DNA of 64,000 nucleotides from Emydura subglobosa (taxonomy: Eukaryota; Chordata; Testudines; Chelidae). The stretch lies in NCBI GenBank assembly GCA_007922225.1, contig ML679966.1:37576793-37640792 (forward strand), given 5' to 3'. Made by a program: the position numbers and the translations under genes. The notes under the pieces are model-generated. The model was not told the DNA's origin. It was given only the letters and a program-made list of their open reading frames with translations, and searched no databases. Every line of letters starts with the position of its first letter. Positions within the stretch are counted from its first letter, which is position 1. Of this stretch, positions 35,251 to 46,743 are shown piece by piece.

Positions 35251-36071
35251 AACCTATCCTAAATGAGCTCTACGTGGACACAAACATCCATCTGTGTATG
35301 TGGAATGTGTTCTAATAGTTACCATGCATAGGATTTTATAGCTTGAGATACTACTGTTTAGATACACATATTCCTAAATTCTCAGGTCATATTTTTTCTG
35401 TCTTTTGATTCTGGTAGAAATTCCATGGTCAATGTGAGTAGTCCTGTTTTCCATATTTCTGCAAATAAAATTAAAATGAGTTTTTAAATGTTTTAGATTA
35501 AGTTTATATGCCACAGACCATGATAAATCTCATGGGGTGGCTTTTTGACATGTTGCTACCATACAATAAAACCACCAGCAAAAAGGAATCCTATCAAAAC
35601 CATGCATTTTTTGTCTATCGTAATTGAGCATCCTTGTTGATTTCTGCGGTCAGTGATATGATTTAAATGGCATGTTGGTAACTAGTTTTCCCTAACAGAC
35701 TCACATACTTGTACAGAAATAAACAAACACGCACAACCAAACCAGAGAAGGCTTAATGTTAAATATGTATCATTTATACTTTGCCAAAATGGTTTTGCGG
35801 TTTATTACACTACAGTATCTCAAGGAAGATTTTTTAAATAGAGCTACAGCAAATATTTGTCTGTATGCTCACAAAAAAGTTAAACATATCTAAATATAAC
35901 TATTTCAGCACAGCATTCCAAGGAGAAGTAGTGTACAAAAATACTGAATGATGAGCTCATTCGCATTTAGGCATAAAATGTTTTTTTTTTAAAAAAAGAC
36001 GAACTATGGAAATCCAAGTAGAGAACATAAAATGAGAACAGCTTGGGCAATATTCTCTTCCCACCATCCCC

Positions 36072-36103
36072 AATAAATAAATAAATATCTGTATGTATGT
36101 AAG
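36072..36103 (+). repeat. (AATA)n/(TGTA)n simple repeat
   Basis: AATAAATAAATAAATA is followed by TCTGTATGTATGTAAG. Confidence 0.8.
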
Positions 36104-36430
36104 TGACTGGCATCCAGGCCATTATTTGTGTCACTTATGAAATAACAAGGACTTTGAAATTTAAGGCATTCTTCTGAGGAGTTGCGGTCTGAAACTCAGT
36201 TGCACTATGACGGCCTATTTATGGCTCATTAAAATCAAATCTCAGGCTGACTTAGTCAGAATCCTCTCTGGCCAGCCTGGGGAAAGTTAGCACTTCCCAG
36301 TGTAATTCACCTACAAAACAAAGCTATCTGTTTTGGAATAAATCACATCTGATAGCTCTTCTTCTCTATGCTTCATAACAAAAGAAGTGGGATAGGTTCT
36401 CTGCATCCACCACTGTATGACCATCTTGGT

Positions 36431-36484
36431 CCAGATCCTCAAATCCCTTGGGAGTTAGACACCTAAACACCTTTGAGGATCTGG
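36431..36484. repeat. Perfect-armed hairpin repeat, CCAGATCCTCAAA / TTTGAGGATCTGG
   Basis: The 13-bp arms at 36431-36443 and 36472-36484 are exact reverse complements. The loop holds CCCTTGGGAGTTAGACACCTAA. The same arm wording is common in reptile and bird DNA as I recall. Of the dispersed hairpin repeats in this window it has the best-kept arms. Confidence 0.75.
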
Positions 36485-36721
36485 GCTATTGTTACTGGAA
36501 AGATATTTATGAATTGGAAGGAGTTTAGAATTAAAGAACAAAAACAATAAAGGAGGCTGATAATGAAAAAATAATTGATCTAAATCTGTGTATCTGATGA
36601 GGTGGCAACCAAAGAAGAAACATTTTAAAAGGTCTGTAAATATTTGAAGGCTATCAAAATCAAAAGAGAATGGTAATGATTTAGCATACTGTAAAAGAGG
36701 CAGAATTATCGGGGAATAATA

Positions 36722-36908
36722 ATATTATAAGAACATAAGAACGGCCATACTGGATCAGATCTAGTTGTAGTGGTCCACCTAGCCCAGTATCCTGTCTTCT
36801 GACAGTGGCCAATGCCAGGTGCGCTTCAGAGGGAATCAGCAGAACAGGTGATCATCAAGTGATCCATCCCATTCCAAGCTTCCGGCAAACAGCAATCCCT
36901 GCCCATTA
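36722..36908 (-). mobile_element. CR1-clade LINE, 3' end fragment
   Basis: The plus strand begins ATAAGAACATAAGAACGGCC, i.e. on the minus strand the element ends GGCCGTTCTTATGTTCTTAT with a duplicated octamer-like tail typical of CR1. The next 170 bp (TTCTGACAGTGGCCAATGCC and onward) match the tails at 3603 and 44471. A short insertion, TCTAGTTGTAG, lies near 36759. Only the 3' untranslated region survives. Confidence 0.9.
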
Positions 36909-38341
36909 AATAAAAAAAAATTAAGTAAAGAAAAATGAAATATAGGTATGATATCAGGAAATTTGACATTCAGATCTTAGTTATGGTGCACCAGGATCAG
37001 CTAGCACAGTCCTTTATGCCCATGTGCAATCCCACTGATGTCATCAGACTTTTATACAAGGACATAGAAGTACATGCTAGTTGATTCCAATATATGAGCA
37101 GAAACCTAGTGAAGTGGCAGAAGATTCATGGCTTGGCAAATTCAAAACTAGACTACATAAAGCAATAGTGAGCTGAAACAGGGAACAATCCTGCACTAGT
37201 ATCAAGATCTGCAAGACCTTTTTTGTCCATGGATTCTAGATATTTTTCTTTCTACATTGAAAGATTTTAACCTCTTCACTGTAGCAGGTAGCTATGTATG
37301 GTGTTGGTGGGAGAGAGAAGAACAGAGGAACCTGTACATATATTCTGTCACAAAATTAACATTCCTCCATAACCTAAATTTTGTATAACAGGAAAGCAAT
37401 GGAATGACCTTTTATTACCATGAAATTAGTATTACTTCTTCTGGTAGCGTTTAGCATAGAATAGTATGGGTGGGGTAGAGATTCATTAAGTGAGAAAGGC
37501 CAAGCTGATGAAGGAGTAGCCTAAAAAGGACTAAAACCAATCCAGCAAGTTACATCAGCTTTGTAGTATAAAGCTAGCAACACTTTTGGGACAGTTGTGC
37601 AACTTGCTTGGTTTTTATACACCTGATAATATACAATAAGAGAATATAAAATAATGCCCATATCTTTTTAAAAAAATTCCACCAAGCTCCTTGAGTCCTC
37701 AGCCCAGCCTACAAATTCTTTGAAAAGAAACACTGAAAGCACAGGAAATACATTCCTAATTTCAATACAAATATTTCCTTTGCTTTAATGTATCACCAAA
37801 ATGGGTCACTCTCAACTTCCTACACTGCTGTTTGGATGTAGAAGTATCCACAACTGTAGCATTTCAAGTGCTGTATAGAAAACTGTACTCAGAACATAAC
37901 ACAGCACAGTAAAACATTTTAAATGCCCTCTTTTCTCCTAAACTATATTTCCTTTAGCTTATTACACCAGTCACCTTGAGCATAAATCTGTCGTCTTCCC
38001 CATCTGTTCTTTTTTCACAAGCAACTTCCCATTGTCCTTGACTGATGCTCCTATATACCATTCTCTATCAATCTTAATTGAAAACAGCAATGCATCAATA
38101 ATCTTCCTCTCCCCAAGCAAGTTCTTAACCCTTTAGGTCCAGTACAGTATGACATCAGTGTTGTTACACCTGCTGCAATTACTTGTCGCCCATTAGATCT
38201 AGAGCAGCTCTTATTAATCTTTTTTTGTACAATGCAGGAGGAAGCTGGTAATCAGATGCTGATGCTGGTCAGCAATAATACATTCTTAAGCATTAAGCCA
38301 ATCAGTTCTTTAGGAAATGCTCTTTTGTTAGATAGTACCTT
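36909..38341. other. Unassigned AT-rich DNA
   Basis: No gene or repeat family is recognised in this stretch. Confidence 0.4.
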
Positions 38342-38545
38342 AGGCCTGGTCTACCCTAGAGACTTTTTTCAACCAAAGTCAGTTTTTTGCGCCAAAACAG
38401 TGGTGGTGTACACACTGCAATCCCTCCTCCCCCCCGCCAACCCAACTCCCCTGATTTTGTGACAAAATAAAACCATCTTGATGAGAGACGTCGAGCTTTT
38501 TGCACCAAACTTTTAGTGACAAAGTATCAATGTAGACACCGGGCT
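38342..38545. mobile_element. Short inverted-repeat element with GGCCTGGTCTAC / GTAGACACCGGGC ends
   Basis: The ends TTAGGCCTGGTCTACCCTAG and AATGTAGACACCGGGCTTGG are imperfect inverted repeats. The interior has TTTTTTGCGCCAAAAC and, inverted, TTTTTGCACCAAAC, so the symmetry extends inward. A TTA at the start could be part of a 3-bp duplication, but the right flank does not match it clearly. It is a non-autonomous DNA-transposon-like unit; PIF/Harbinger-like is only a guess. Confidence 0.55.
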
Positions 38546-39170
38546 TGGTTCTATTGTGGTAAATGGTCTCCAGGAAGTGTCCCGCAAGCCCTGACCATCT
38601 GGTTTATCAGGGAACTGGACCCTCTGTTGAACATTGTCTGCACTGGGCCCCTGCCACCGGGAGGCACCAGCAGTTTTCTTTTCTGCCTCCCATGAACCCA
38701 GCCAGATTGTTAACCATTCCTTCCCTAATAGCAGAGGTCTAGCTGTGCTTGAATCCTTATACTCTGAGTGACTTGAACCAAAGCACGGATGACTGCCTGA
38801 TTTTTACTTTAACATCACCAGTCTTGCTCCTGAGTTTGTTCCTGCAGATTGTCACAGCAACTAGGATGGAAAAGAACTCCCAGAGAGTTTTGTCTTCTAC
38901 TATCTCTTCCTAGATCCAATGAGCACCGGCTTCTCTCAAGGAAATGCCACAGCTGATGGCTCTTCCCCCATCCCTCAATACATCTGGATTATCTTTTGGG
39001 TACAACCTGGCATCCAATCCACCCCTTCAAAATAAATCTTATTCCACTGATTCAGAGATGTCCAACATTCAATAAAGCCACCATTTCTTTTTTGCCTTTA
39101 ATAATAAAATGGATCTGGTCAGAACTGAGGAAACAGCCCACTGCCAAGTGCAAAATATCCATCTGTCACA
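38546..39170. other. Unassigned DNA
   Basis: Frames here lack domains. AATAAA occurs near 39072, but no gene model can be built around it. Confidence 0.35.
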
Positions 39171-39946
39171 GTGTGCTCCACTCACCGCTGGGTGGTTCCT
39201 CCTTCTGGCAATTGCAGGGATTAGCTCCATCCAGTTCAGCACCCCCTTTCTTTTCTTCCCACATGCAGCTCTCCTCCTGCTCACGGAGTCACAGTTCGAC
39301 TGCTTCATGACTCAGCCCTCTGGCCAGGTCACACTGTGATTTCCCCTTCCGGGGCATCTTTCAAAATCTCTTCACAAGTAGTGTCAGGCAGTCCTCACGC
39401 CTGCTGCCTTGATTATATCACTCCCCCAGTGACTCAGGCAGTCTTATCAGCACTGACCCAAGCAATACCACTCTGTGGTGGCTGGTAGGGGAACCCAGGC
39501 CTGCCCTCTGCTCCGGTTTCCATTCCAGGGCCCCCAGTAAGCAGTTACAGTCTGCAGCTATGCAAATTTATTGCTCTTACCCCCAGACTATTTCCTACCT
39601 TGCTTCTTTAAGCTTTTCATTCTCTAGTCTTTCTAGTCAGATCACTCTCTCTTAGGTCTATTAGATAAACCCATTCTGAGGTGTTTCTCTCTCCCCCCGC
39701 TTCCTTCTCTCTTATCTCAGGGAAAGAGACTGCATGCTTCCTCTCTGCTGCCTCAGAGACTTTTGCTGACCTTTTAGCTTTATAGAAGCCCCACCTGTTC
39801 CCTCACAGATAAGCTTTCTGCTAATTAGCAACCTCCACTCAGTTTACACCTCCCCCGTTTGCAGTTTAATTGGCTGATTGGGCCCGCTGGCACAATTCAA
39901 CTCTTTCAGGGCTGGTATGGGGTATACACCCCATCACCTCATCCCA
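39171..39946 (-). mobile_element. LTR-like element (TG(A/T)TGGGGT family) with TATA and AATAAA
   Basis: On the minus strand the unit starts TGATGGGGTATACACCCCAT and ends GAGCACACTGTGACA. A TATA box CTATAAAG lies at 39778-39785 and AATAAA at 39567-39572, in the order expected for U3-R-U5. About 390 bp follow AATAAA before the terminal CA, long for a U5, so the true LTR may end sooner with internal leader sequence beyond. End wording is shared with the element at 19034-19788. I do not see a clean target duplication. No retroviral gene adjoins it. Confidence 0.6.
39778..39785 (-). promoter_or_regulatory. TATA box of the LTR-like element
   Basis: CTATAAAG on the minus strand lies about 165 bp inside the 5' end of the unit and upstream of its AATAAA. 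Confidence 0.5.
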
Positions 39947-40305
39947 AGGACACCATGTAGGGTGTGAAACTGAAGATGGTCAAGCTTGTAGTTTATGAAA
40001 ATTATCTTCTTGGATGCCACAGCCATCCTAGCCAACTTTCACACCCCTGCCAGTTTATTAGCAGTGAATAGAGACAGCCACCTTTGTGTCTAATTCAGAT
40101 TCAAGACTAACCTGGCTAGTGCAGGAAAAGACTTTCTGTTTTTCTTCAGCCAACAGTACTCTTAACTTACCACCCAACCTGACATGAGGCCAAGAGGGTT
40201 GTATCCTCTCTTGAATCCACCCTTGCTGTAAATAAAAATTTATCCAGCTGGCCCACAACTTGTAAATCACAAACCTGATGTATTTACCACTATTTATTTT
40301 GACAA
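39947..40305. other. Unassigned DNA
   Basis: No feature is recognised. The minus frame at 40058-40342 has no known domain. Confidence 0.35.
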
Positions 40306-40520
40306 TATCTACACTGCACACTAAGCCTGGGTTCTGACTCAAGTTTCAAGCCGAGCTTCCTTCCATCCACAGACAAATCAGTCTGACTCAGGCCAACTAG
40401 CATTGTTGAGGGGTGGGGCCAAGCCCAAGTCCTGCTGTGACTCAAGTCCAAGCACTGTCATTTTGTAGTTTGGACACAAGCTGCAGATCAGAGTCAGAAG
40501 GTCTGTGTAGTGCAGTATGG
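40306..40520. mobile_element. Possible short inverted-repeat element
   Basis: TATCTACACTGCACACTAAG at the left and GTCTGTGTAGTGCAGTATGG at the right are loosely inverted. The interior has CTGACTCAAGTTTCAAGCC and CTGTGACTCAAGTCCAAGC words in direct order plus AGTTTGGACACAAG. The pattern resembles turtle palindromic elements with a CAGTGTAGACA end. The call is tentative. Confidence 0.35.
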
Positions 40521-42014
40521 TACTCGCATTACTAGTTCTGTTCCTAGAGAGGAGGATCCAACTAACCCTATCCTGCTCTAAACGGAGTGTCCCTTCCCAT
40601 GGGATCCAAGGCAAATGTGTGCTTTATGGGTTCCAATTATTTTTTCAAACACCTCTGCATTTGTACATGTGTAAGTTTACATATTTGCCCTCATTTTGCT
40701 TGCTAAAATCAGGTCTCCATCTTGATGGCTGATGAACTTATCAAGCACAGTCAGTGCAAAGGAGTGACACCAGATGAGCCAAAGCATCCTTTCTTACCAT
40801 ATTTCATGATCAGCCTGGTCTTACTTCATTCCCATGTGCATTGCAGCCATCAGTTTAAGTTCCTGCAAATGATCTCATGCAGGAACCCTACACTTATTGT
40901 GGGCCTAACAGACTAGTTTGCTATATTTTGACAAGACTGAGTCTCCCTCTGAATGTCTGTCTGACAGCATGCCTGCATGTATCTGATGAGTGGCACAAGA
41001 GCTTTCCCAGACCCAAGTTACCCTGTTATTCTCCATGCCTTTCTCTCTCTCAGCCCTGTCTTCCATCTTGTCTTCTTTATGTAATAATGAAATAAGTCCT
41101 ATATAATTCCCTTTAAATATTATCTCTACTGGTTTTGAGCAGGTGCATCACGATTAGAACAGTCACTCCCGTTTAATCCTGCCTTGCTGACTGGGACGGT
41201 CATTGGTGGGGACAATCACCACAACATACACCCTGCCTCACACATACATGTGCAAAGGAGCTGGCTCAGTGGCCTTATCGCCTGTACCTACATGAGCTAG
41301 ATTCAAAGGTGTTTGATCTAAAACATTTGGCCTGCTTACTGGGCCCATGCTCTGTGGGCTTCTGCCACTACCCCAGTCGTACACTCATGCATGGCCTGCT
41401 GGGGGCCAACACCCAGATCCCACGGCAAGAGGGTTGTTTTTCTTATCCATAATTTTGGGCACTAGGATCCACAAATCCACAATCTCATCCTAATCTGGCA
41501 GCACCAGTTACAGGAATGGCAGCACCTGGCCCAGTACCACAGGCTGCTGCTAGTTCCTGAAGAATCCAGGGGGAAAGAAAATGCCTCTAACACCTGATCC
41601 TTGGATAGTCGTTGAGGGGAAATCTTACAGGCCCCATAGCTTCGGGGCCACCCCTACATTCCCTGAAAAGGAAACTTCTGCCCTGTCCTCCTTTCCCCCC
41701 CCCCCACAGCCAGTGATTTCAGCCACTAGAAAAGTCCATAACTTTCTCCCACTTCTCCTTCCTGCCCCTAACAGCTTTGCAGTGGAGGAGAAGTTGGCCA
41801 GGGTATTATCGATCCTGTCCCTCCAGGTGTTTGAAAATCCTTCCACAGGAATTTTCATGAGACCTTTAAGTCTTCCATTCTTTTAAAGGGATGGCACTGT
41901 ACTCTGTCATCATAACCTTGGCATTTCCTTTGAGAGTATTTTAATTAAGTGTCAATTAAAGACATTGTTTCTATGAATACATTTTTTATATATTGATATT
42001 GACATGTTTTCAAA
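40521..42014. other. Unassigned DNA, mixed composition
   Basis: Frames of 60-101 codons (for example 41581-41886) have no recognised domain. A C-run at about 41695-41705 is a simple tract. No gene is supported. Confidence 0.35.
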
Positions 42015-42027
42015 TAGATTTCCTCTG

Positions 42028-42420
42028 TAGATGAGTGGCTGCCTCACAGCACCTCCTGCTGGCCTCAGGGTAGTCCTATATGCAGCCCTGACCTTTGTTT
42101 CCCTTCTTGGATCCCCATATAAACTCCGCTCTGGGTTTTCCACAACAGTTCTCCTTACTATCTGTTCAAAACTAAACAAATGTCTTTCCTCCAGCTGCAT
42201 ACATCCAGACTCTCGTGGTCTGGTCACAGTCCTTACTATCTTAGCAGGCCACCCCACCTTCCTAGATGGAACTGGTTCCCTAGTCTTAGGGTCTTCCCTG
42301 TAAGAGCCTCTTACTCTGTGTTGTCTCACTACAGCTTCCCAAGCTTCCTATTTACTGTAGGCGCCTTCTGCTCTTTATAGGAAGTTGCCTGATACCCCTC
42401 CGGGGGCTTATTCTGTAATC
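42028..42420 (-). mobile_element. LTR-like fragment
   Basis: On the minus strand the segment carries GGAGGGGTATCAGGCAACTT, then a TATA box CTATAAAG at 42373-42380, and ends in CAGCAGGAGGTGCTGTGAGG CAGCC. The TATA context and 'cctcctgctgg' end block are typical of reptile LTRs as I recall, and the composition contrasts with its AT-rich flanks. TG/CA ends and a duplication were not found. Frames at 41952-42329 and 42031-42303 overlap it and look incidental. Confidence 0.4.
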
Positions 42421-44470
42421 ACAGTTATCTTAGCAAAGAACCTGGGGCTATAACTTGTCTAAAGCATCCAAAAAGTATTCATTTTCATGAGCTTATGTCG
42501 TTCTTTAAAAATGACTCAAAAAAACCATTTAGCTTTAAAAAGTCAGTATTAGCTGTATTCTTAAACCACAACTTTGGATAATTCTGTGACAACATCCTCC
42601 AGCAATTTATAACTGCCCTCAACTCATGCATTACATCAGCTCTGGGCTATTCCTAAGGGGGAATTTAAACTTTAACTAATGACCAGAGAAAGAACTTTAC
42701 TCATTTTCTCCTAATCACATATTTTTTTCTCACTTCCTAAATGCCAATATTCGGAATGATAAACTCTTTCACTCACAGCGAAAGTGAAGCATTAAAACTG
42801 GAGCTTTTATGAAGCCTCTTTTTCACAACAAGGATGAGTTCAAAAAGCTTCTACAAAGACACAGTCCTTTTATATTGTGGAAATACTTGGGATTTGGACA
42901 AGAACATAAGGATTATGCATATACTGTCAATAGCATGTTTGATAGAAATGACATAATGAAAAAATTGAGGGCCAAATCTTAACTGGTACTAAATGCTATG
43001 GGAGTTGTAGGTGCTAAGAATTTGTCCCTAACTGCACAGAACTAGTTTAACAGTTATTCTACATATTAACTCATTTGCAGAAGAATTACTCTTACACAGT
43101 CATGAACACATCCTTTCTCTACACTGATTCACAATAGAAAATTGATGCAACTAGGCACTCTGGTAATGTAGGAATAATCTATTCACGTTAATAATCTTTT
43201 ATTAGCTTTGTGCAGCCTCCTATCTAATTGTCAGTATGTAGTTGGCTGCAAGGGTGTTACTCTTATTTCCATAACAGAGTTGACAGGTACGTCTGAGAAT
43301 GTGAAACTTGTTTCTTGTGGGTTTTGTGATTTGTATCTTGAGTTTGGGTTCAAAAATAAGACCATAAGCTCAGAAAAATGTACTTGAAATTGCCTAGTTT
43401 TGCATTGTTTCTGCCCAAAACCATAGACTGACTACAGCCAACACTCACAAAAACTCACATACTTCAGAGAAATTTTTTGTGTTCCTAGCCTATATTTTGC
43501 ATTTGTCCAGGCCAGGTGACCTCTACAAAAGCAATGGTGTAATTATTTTTTACTACTAAATTTACTAACTTAAGATGCTTTTGATCAGAAACAGTTTTAA
43601 ACAGTTGGGCAAACAATAGCACAGAACAAATAATGGATTAGCAATAACCATTAATACCCTTAGTGACTCTGCCTCTGTTTTCAATTAGAATCTACTAAAG
43701 ACACTCAATAGGGCCCTCATCAAATTATCATTTCCTTGGTATCCCCTAAATTAATAAAGGTTCTCTCCACTACTGTTTTGGCTTTGTCTGGTAGTTTTCC
43801 AAATTCAGGTTTATCAGGCCAATGAATCCTAGTGCTAGCCTTAAAGAAGTTTTTAACAAGTGGATGACAATAAAGACACGTGCAAAACAAGGAATGATCA
43901 TGATACAAGAATGTAAGCTCTTTGGGCCAAGGAACTTACCTGCTTACTTGCTGTAAGAGTTGAACACACTTTTGGAACTTGGTAAATAATAAATTATACA
44001 TCAAGTTTGCATTGGTGAATATTAATATTAAGAATTAGAGCACAGATCTGTATTCACAGCCCACCCTAAACAATATGATATTAAGAAAAGTGACATAAGA
44101 AGGCTAATTGGATGGTTCTCAAAAGATACTGAGCTTACATTTGCTGCAGACAAATAGACATGACAGAGTTTATCCGTGGCAGCCTCCTGGAATTAGAATG
44201 AGAAGATGCCTCTGCTTCCTTTAAGCTGACAGAACTCATCATGGACGCTTTGCGTACAGGAAGAATGAGTAAAACACTTCTAAAACCATAAAGAGTTGAA
44301 TTTATACTGGTTCATTTGCTGGTTCTGCTACTTTATTATCATCCTACTTTTCTCTCAACCTCTCCACCACATAGTTTTCCCTTCTGCCTTCCACCTGAAA
44401 AGTTAATATAGAAAAAAAAAGTTATTTTCTTATCCTGGTTTATAAGAAAAATAACTATAGAAGATTATCC
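42421..44470. other. Unassigned AT-rich DNA
   Basis: No gene or repeat family is recognised apart from the weak hairpin copy at 42969. Confidence 0.4.
42969..43028. repeat. Short hairpin-type repeat, degraded copy
   Basis: GGGCCAAATCTTAACTGGTAC at the left and CTAAGAATTTGTCCC at the right form a weak inverted pair around ATGCTATGGGAGTTG. Confidence 0.4.
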
Positions 44471-44637
44471 CATAAGAACGGCCATACTGAATGAGACTGA
44501 TGGTCCATCTAGCTCAATATCTTGTTTTCCGACAGTGGCCAATGCCAGGTGCTTCAGAGGGAATGAATAGAACAGATAATCATCAAGTGATCAATCCCAT
44601 CAGCCATTCCCAGACTCTGGCAAACAGCAATCCAGCC

Positions 44638-44943
44638 TCACCTGGCTAAATAGCCATAGATGGACCTATCCTCCATGAATTTATCTAGTTCTTTTTTGAA
44701 CCCTATTATAATCTTACCCTTTACAACATCTTCTGACAAGGAGTTCCACAGGTTGACTGTGCACTGTGTGAAGAAATATCTCCTTTTGTTCATTTTAAAA
44801 TTGCTGCCTATTAATTTCATTTGGTGACTCCTAGTTTTTGTGTTATGAGAAGGAGTAAATAACACTTCCTTATTTACTTTCTCCACAGCAGGCATGATTT
44901 TATAGACCTCTATCATATTCCGCATTAGTTGTCTCTGTTCCAA
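44638..44943 (-). pseudogene. CR1 ORF2 C-terminal segment
   Basis: This 101-codon remnant reads [20 protein letters not shown] near its start. It then gives a [19 protein letters not shown] stretch, [19 protein letters not shown], and ends [20 protein letters not shown]. It corresponds to the last ~100 residues of ORF2 downstream of RT. It ends a few bases before the 3' untranslated tail. The same C-terminal wording is found at 51260-51560 on the plus strand. Confidence 0.92.
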
Positions 44944-45155
44944 GCTGAAAAGTCTCAGTCTTTTTAATCTCTCCTAATGAGAAAGCTCTTCTATACCCCT
45001 AATCATTTTAGTTGCCCTTTTCTGTAACTTTTCCAATTCCAATACATCTTTTTTGAAATGTGGCAACCAGATCTGCATGCACTATTCAAGAGGTGGGCAT
45101 ACCAAGGATTTATAAAGAGGCAATCTTTTATTTTCTCTTATTATCTATCCCTTTC

Positions 45156-46230
45156 CTAACGATTCCTAACATTGTTAGCTTTTTTGACTGCTGCTGCACA
45201 TTGAGTGAATGTTTTCAGAGAACTATCCACAATGATGCCAAGATCTCTTTCTTGAGTGGTAACAGCTAATTTGGACCTCATCATTTTATATGTATAGTTG
45301 GGATTATGTTTTCCAATGTGCATTACTTTGCACGTATCAACATTGAATTTCATCTGCCATTTTGTTGCCCAGTCATCCAGTTTTGTGAGTTACAAAGAGA
45401 TCCCTTCACAGTCTGCTTTGGACTTAATTATCTTGAGTAATTGTGTATCACCTGCAAATTTTGCCACCTCATGGTTTATCTCCTTTTTCCAGATCATTTA
45501 TAAATATGTGAACAGTACCAGTCTCAGACAGTATAGACCCTTGGGGCACAACATTGTCTGACTCTCTCCATTCTGAAAACTGGCCATTTATTCCTACCTT
45601 TTGTTTCCTATCTTTTAACTAGTTACAGATCCAGGTGAGGACCTTCCCTCTTATCCCATGACCGCTTACTTTGCTTAAGAGCCTTTGGTGAGGGGCCTTG
45701 TCAAAGGCTTTCTGAAAATCTAAGTACACTATATTCACTGGCTCACCTTTGTCCACATGCTTGTTGACCCCTTCAAAGAACTCTAGTAAATTGCTGAGGC
45801 ATGATTTCCTTTTACAGAAACCATGTTGGCTCTTTCCTAACAAATCGTATTCATCTATGTGTCTGATAATTCTGTTCTTCATTATAGTTTCAACCAATTT
45901 ACCTGGTACTGAAGTTAGGCTTACCGGCCTGTAATTCCTTGGTTCGCCTATGGAGCCTTATTTAGAAATTGGTGTCATGCTAGCTATCCTCCAGTCATCG
46001 GGTACAGGAGCTGATTTAAATGATAGGTTACATACCACAGTTAGTAGTTCTGCAATTTCACATTTGAGTTCCTTCAGAACTTTTGAGTGGATATCATCTA
46101 GTCCTGGTGACTTATCACTATTTAAATGATTAATTTGTTCCAAAACCTCCTCTAATGACACTTCAATCTGGGACAGTTCCTCAGATTTGTCACCTAAAAA
46201 GAATGGCTCAGGTTTGTGACTCTCTCCCAT
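45156..46230 (-). pseudogene. CR1 ORF2 reverse transcriptase, disrupted
   Basis: In order on the minus strand: the linker/RT-0 block SPGLDDIHSKVLKEL (in 46230-45958), NYRPVSLTSVPGKLVETIMK across an in-frame stop at about 45958, HGFCKRKSCLSNLL, and the domain A block VYLDFQKAFDKAPH (45897-45619), where catalytic Asp is kept. A second stop replaces Trp at about 45617. Further on, the active-site box reads KFAGDT (45445-45461) where the family has KFADDT: one catalytic Asp is now Gly. MKFNVDTCKVMHIGKHNPNY and the ERDLGIIVDSSL block follow (45353-45156). At least two stops, several frame changes and the lost Asp make this RT inactive. Confidence 0.92.
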
Positions 46231-46743
46231 ATCCTCAGCCGTGAAGACTGATGCAAATAATTAATTTAATTTCCCTGCTATAGCTTTTTCTGCCCTGAGT
46301 GCTCCTTTAGCACCTCGATCTTCCAATGGCCCTACTGGTTGTTTAGCAGGCTTCCTGCTCTTGATGTACTTACAATTTTTTTTTTGCTGTTACTTTGAGT
46401 CTTTGGCTTAATGTTCTTCAAATTCTCTTTTGGCCTTCCTAATTATATTTTTACAAGTCACTTGAAAGAGTTTCTCTTTTCCTCAATAGGATTTAACTTT
46501 TATTTTTTAAAGGATGACTTTTTGCCTCTAACTGCTTCTTTTACTTTGTTGTTTGGCAACGGTGGCACTTTTTTGGTCCTCTTACTATGTTTTTTAATTT
46601 GAAGTATACATTTAATTTGAGCCTCTGTTATAGTGTCTTTATCATGCAGGTTGCAGGGATTTCACTTTTGGCACTGTACTGTTTAATTTCTGTTTAACTA
46701 ATGTCCTCATTTTTGTATAGTTCTCCCTTTCTGAAATTAAATG

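Larger units (their letters stand above)
33346..36721. other. Unassigned AT-rich DNA
   Basis: About 3.4 kb without a supported gene. The longest frame is 34574-35083 (minus, 169 codons). It is cysteine-rich in the middle, has no domain I recognise, includes a low-complexity CA/TG stretch near its end, and is not flanked by convincing splice or promoter signals, so I judge it chance. Hairpin repeats at 35175 and 36431 and a TAAA/TGTA tract at 36072-36103 are the recognisable items. Confidence 0.4.

Noticed and set aside
39947..40305. Retroviral internal region next to the LTR-like element
   Set aside because: No gag, protease, RT or envelope wording was found on either strand next to any LTR-like unit.
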